Positions 5,621 through 7,918 of a stretch of DNA of 7,918 bases are shown piece after piece. The notes under the pieces are model-generated. The model ran no database searches. It saw nothing but the letters and a program-made list of their open reading frames with translations, and was not told where the DNA came from. The stretch lies in contig CAJJLI010000076.1 in the NCBI GenBank assembly GCA_905192625.1, positions 1 through 7,918 of the forward strand, in the 5' to 3' direction. Each line of letters begins with the position of its first letter. The first letter of the stretch is position 1. Source of the DNA: an uncultured Clostridium sp. GTDB taxonomy: Bacteria > Bacillota > Clostridia > Lachnospirales > Lachnospiraceae. The position numbers were made by a program, and so were the translations under genes.

Positions 5621-6640
5621 TCATTTTTTTCGATAGAATATACCCCTCTTTCTAAAATTTATAGCAAGAAATGATGCGCAATATGATAATGCCACCACAA
5701 CAATAAAATTAATGAAATTGTTTTTTAACAAAATGATCCATTGTGAAATAAAATGGAGAGTAGCAATGAACCAAGGATGGATCACATACATAATCATCGA
5801 TTTTTCTTTAGCCAACTTTAAATGAATTTTTGGATACCATTTAAGTATGAGTGGAAAAATGAAGAGCAATACAAAGGGTAATGAAATGTACATACTATCA
5901 TGCTTCGGTAATGAAAATCGATGAACAAAGTACCCTTCACAAAGTAAAGTGAATAGAAAAATAATTGAAAAAAGCTTCATTCTAAAAAAGTCAATATCCT
6001 GTTGAGATACTTTTCTTAAATAGATTCCTATACATAAAAACAATGGTACAAAAAATAAGCCATTTCTAGTGTAGCCAACCGAATCAAATATTAGACTGTA
6101 GAAAATTTTTAGTGTAACATTTTCCCTGACCACTCCGTACCAGCTATCACCAAAGACACCCATTACGTAGAGCAAAGAGGAAACAAAAATTGTTGTTTTA
6201 AATGAAAGATGCTTCAACATTATTATCACAACTAATGATCCCAATATTACTGCAGGAAAATACCACAAATGATACATTATCCCTTCAAATACGAGTAACT
6301 TTATAAGCTGTTTGACTGATGTATCGAGGGATAGGTTACCATTATATATTGCTAGTGGAACATATAATAATGTGACTAGTAGATAAAATTTACACTGCCT
6401 TTTTAAGAACAATAGGTAGTTTCTTTTACTTGATGAAGTCGTTTCAACTACGATATTCCCCAATACGAAATAGCCAGTTACTAAGAAAAAAAAAGGAACC
6501 GCAATTCTAAACAGAGTTAACGTCAACAAAGTATTAAGATTTGAATCTGCCGACCCAAAAGGAAATGTATGAATTGCAATAATCATTACCGCAGCAATTA
6601 ATCTAAACTGATCGATTCCAAGTATTTTCTTACTATTCAT
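5621..6640 (-). CDS. vanTm: VanT membrane half (serine transport, acyltransferase-3-like)
   Basis: The product has 339 residues with about ten hydrophobic segments. It begins GIDQFRLIAAVMIIAIHTFP (8-27), typical of acyltransferase-3-like membrane domains, with H24 and a late YVIHPW (285-290). In VanT proteins this domain is linked to the racemase and is thought to supply L-Ser. The ATG at 6640 overlaps the vanXY stop by eight bases, so translation is coupled. The gene ends with TGA 5621-5623 directly after a run of seven A's (5624-5630). Removing one A would read on into the racemase frame and give a protein of about 701 residues, the usual size of undivided VanT. The gene may thus be a natural half or a frameshifted part of vanT. 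Confidence 0.88.
   Translation of the reverse strand: MNSKKILGIDQFRLIAAVMIIAIHTFPFGSADSNLNTLLTLTLFRIAVPFFFLVTGYFVLGNIVVETTSSSKRNYLLFLKRQCKFYLLVTLLYVPLAIYNGNLSLDTSVKQLIKLLVFEGIMYHLWYFPAVILGSLVVIIMLKHLSFKTTIFVSSLLYVMGVFGDSWYGVVRENVTLKIFYSLIFDSVGYTRNGLFFVPLFLCIGIYLRKVSQQDIDFFRMKLFSIIFLFTLLCEGYFVHRFSLPKHDSMYISLPFVLLFIFPLILKWYPKIHLKLAKEKSMIMYVIHPWFIATLHFISQWIILLKNNFINFIVVVALSYCASFLAINFRKRGIFYRKK
5624..5630 (-). other. A7 run at the junction of the two vanT halves
   Basis: On the minus strand CGA AAA AAA TGA ends the membrane half. Loss of one A, by DNA replication or transcript slippage, gives CGA AAA AAT GAA and enters the racemase frame. A classical -1 ribosomal slip does not help, as it reads ATG AAT TAA. 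Confidence 0.6.
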
Positions 6641-7211
6641 CCAAAGTTACCTTAAGACCTTGAATGAATGCAATGTATTCTTCTAATACCCATCCTTGAC
6701 TAGATATTATTTGACTATGCGGAACGCCAACATATCTAAAATGCCACGGCTCATAACCAATTTTAGTGATATGAGTTTTGTTTTTCGGATAACGTAGAAT
6801 AAAACCATAACTAGCAATCCTTTCCAAAAAACGATCCACAACCTTACCACGATCAAAAGTAGGAGCAATCTTATCATTTTTTATTCCCTTAATCCCAATA
6901 TCAAAGGCTAGACCAGTATGATGTTCGCTGCATCTTTCAGCCGCAACATATTCTTTTGTATATTTTTCTCCATGATGCTTTATGGAATACTGGATCAACG
7001 CCTTTTGCTCTTCGATCGAACGATACCCATCCAGTATGTCGATCTCGCCTTCTATCGCCGCCTCTTTTAATAGCTTTGTCAGGTTTTCTAGAACTTTTGG
7101 ATGTAGGAGAACTTCATTTGATGAGAAAGGAACCTTTACTAGTGGAGGACTTAAATTTTTCCGTATTATTGGATATTTCCTATTAACTAACTGAAGAAAC
7201 ATATTTTCCAT
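6633..7211 (-). CDS. vanXY: VanXY bifunctional D,D-dipeptidase/D,D-carboxypeptidase
   Basis: The product has 192 residues, the usual length of VanXY enzymes, and no signal peptide, so it acts in the cytoplasm. It removes D-Ala-D-Ala dipeptide and trims D-Ala from pentapeptide precursors, leaving D-Ala-D-Ser ends that bind vancomycin poorly. The M15 zinc-peptidase motifs are complete: DGYRS (61-65), S-x-H-x2-G-x-A-x-D at SEHHTGLAFD (95-104, zinc ligands H97 and D104), and EPWHFRYVG (154-162, catalytic E154 and zinc ligand H157). The ATG at 7211 has GGAGG six bases upstream and overlaps the ligase 3' end by 29 bases, as in other D-Ser type clusters. It overlaps vanTm by eight bases. The gene looks intact, but without a working ligase its activity could be useless or even harmful if expressed. 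Confidence 0.93.
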   Translation of the reverse strand: MENMFLQLVNRKYPIIRKNLSPPLVKVPFSSNEVLLHPKVLENLTKLLKEAAIEGEIDILDGYRSIEEQKALIQYSIKHHGEKYTKEYVAAERCSEHHTGLAFDIGIKGIKNDKIAPTFDRGKVVDRFLERIASYGFILRYPKNKTHITKIGYEPWHFRYVGVPHSQIISSQGWVLEEYIAFIQGLKVTLDE

Positions 7212-7875
7212 AGCTTTCCTCCGCTAAAAAAATGAGTTTCGTAAGTATCTCAGGATAGCTTACCCCAGCTGCTGCGAGCATTGCAGGAAATCTTGAATGA
7301 CTCGTAAACCCTGGCATCGTATTAATCTCATTAAGTAATATCTCTCCACTTTTAGTTACAAAAAAATCAATTCTAGATAATCCTCGGCATCCTAAAGAAC
7401 GATAAAGTAATTCTGCGGATTGCTTTATTTTTTTACTCAATTGTGTTGGGATTCGTGCAGGTGTATGAATTTTAGCGGATAGCAGCTGATACTTCTCAAC
7501 GTAATCAAAGAAATCAGTTTGTAGATCAATTTCGTCACACTCTCCAATAATTAACTCTTCATTTCCTAAAATGCCGCAGCCAATCTCTATTCCATCAACA
7601 CTTTTTTGGATAATTAATTTATTACAATAAACGAAACCTTTATCTAACGCTAGTTTCAGCTCATGCATACTATTTGCTTTAGTAATTCCTTTAGAGGATC
7701 CTCCCTCATTAGGTTTGACAAAAATCGGAAACCCCTGCTCAGTGGTGAATGTGTTGATTTTTTCTTCTAATGAATCTTTTTGACTAACTATTATTGAAGG
7801 AGTGCTTTCGATCCCCAGACTTTTTGAAAAGAGATGCAGGATCCATTTATTCATACATAAAGTGGAAGAAAGGAT
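7183..7875 (-). pseudogene. D-Ala:D-Ser ligase (VanC/E/L/N type), N-terminal third missing
   Basis: This ligase forms the D-Ala-D-Ser dipeptide. The open frame from ATG 7854 has 223 residues where the family has about 345. Seven more in-frame codons (ILSSTLC, up to 7875) still match the family, and then a stop occurs at 7888-7890. Missing are the N-terminal substrate domain and the LHG-type motifs. Present are the ATP-grasp parts: KPNEGGSSKGI (47-57), EKYQLLSAKIHTPA (120-133, the omega-loop region that in D-Ser type ligases carries EKY), CRGLSRIDFF (156-165) and NEINTMPGFTSHSRFP (175-190, metal-binding E176 and N178). Met 7854 is an internal residue, not the true start. The sequence upstream of 7875 is unrelated and looks like a mobile-element end. 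A protein lacking a third of the fold should be inactive. The motifs show the D-Ser class; the exact type (vanL or other) is inferred from the split vanT. Confidence 0.85.
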
Positions 7876-7918
7876 ATGCCGGACACCTCATAATCGCCGA
7901 TGGTGTCCAACTTGACGC
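7876..7918. mobile_element. Probable end of an insertion element that cut the ligase gene
   Basis: Sequence unrelated to the ligase begins at about 7876 and is less AT-rich than the gene. It contains a perfect 7-bp inverted repeat GGACACC (7881-7887) and GGTGTCC (7902-7908), with ATCGCCGAT between them. Repeated short motifs close to the tip remind me of IS21-type ends, but I cannot name the element, and only about 43 bases are visible. Confidence 0.45.

Noticed and set aside
5621..5634. Programmed -1 ribosomal frameshift at A AAA AAA joining the vanT halves
   Set aside because: The -1 frame gives ATG AAT TAA and stops at once. The racemase frame needs a +1 shift or the loss of one A.
6956..7194. 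Two plus-strand frames antisense to vanXY
   Set aside because: They mirror the conserved VanXY coding sequence and have no starts with ribosome sites.

Overview
The window is strongly AT-rich DNA of low-GC Firmicute type. The most likely host is an enterococcus or a close relative, because its right half carries a D-Ala-D-Ser type vancomycin-resistance gene block. Every gene I can support lies on the minus strand, so genes are read from right to left.

Right part (about 4534-7918): in transcription order, a D-Ala:D-Ser ligase that has lost its N-terminal third, an intact VanXY D,D-dipeptidase/D,D-carboxypeptidase, the membrane half of a VanT serine transporter/racemase, and the racemase half of VanT. 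The two halves are in different frames, as described for vanL-type clusters. Here they meet at a run of seven A's, where one base fewer would restore a single VanT of about 701 residues. The ligase stops matching its family at about 7875. Beyond that lies unrelated DNA with a GGACACC/GGTGTCC inverted repeat that looks like a mobile-element end, so the cluster is probably disabled. No vanR/vanS pair follows the racemase. A hairpin about 270 bases downstream probably ends the transcript.

Middle (about 3259-4533): some 1.3 kb without a convincing gene. It holds the hairpin, a start-less open stretch of 88 codons, and the regulatory region of the next operon.

Left-middle (838-3258): an operon-like module. 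It consists of an ECF sigma factor, an overlapping membrane anti-sigma factor with an RsgI-type extracellular domain, and a small secreted protein with five C-x4-C-x5-H-x-H units followed by a Gln/Ala tract encoded by a 15-bp minisatellite. The sigma gene is preceded by an ECF-like promoter, a possible housekeeping promoter and a perfect 11-bp inverted repeat. A strong terminator at 776-826 ends the block, with a possible decayed 3' gene end just before it. The His-rich tail of the anti-sigma factor and the Cys/His repeats of the secreted protein suggest, as inference only, an envelope system concerned with metal or redox. This is the best candidate here for an undescribed system.

Left end (1-342): the N-terminal part of a receiver-like regulator that lacks the phosphorylatable Asp. 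It runs off the window.
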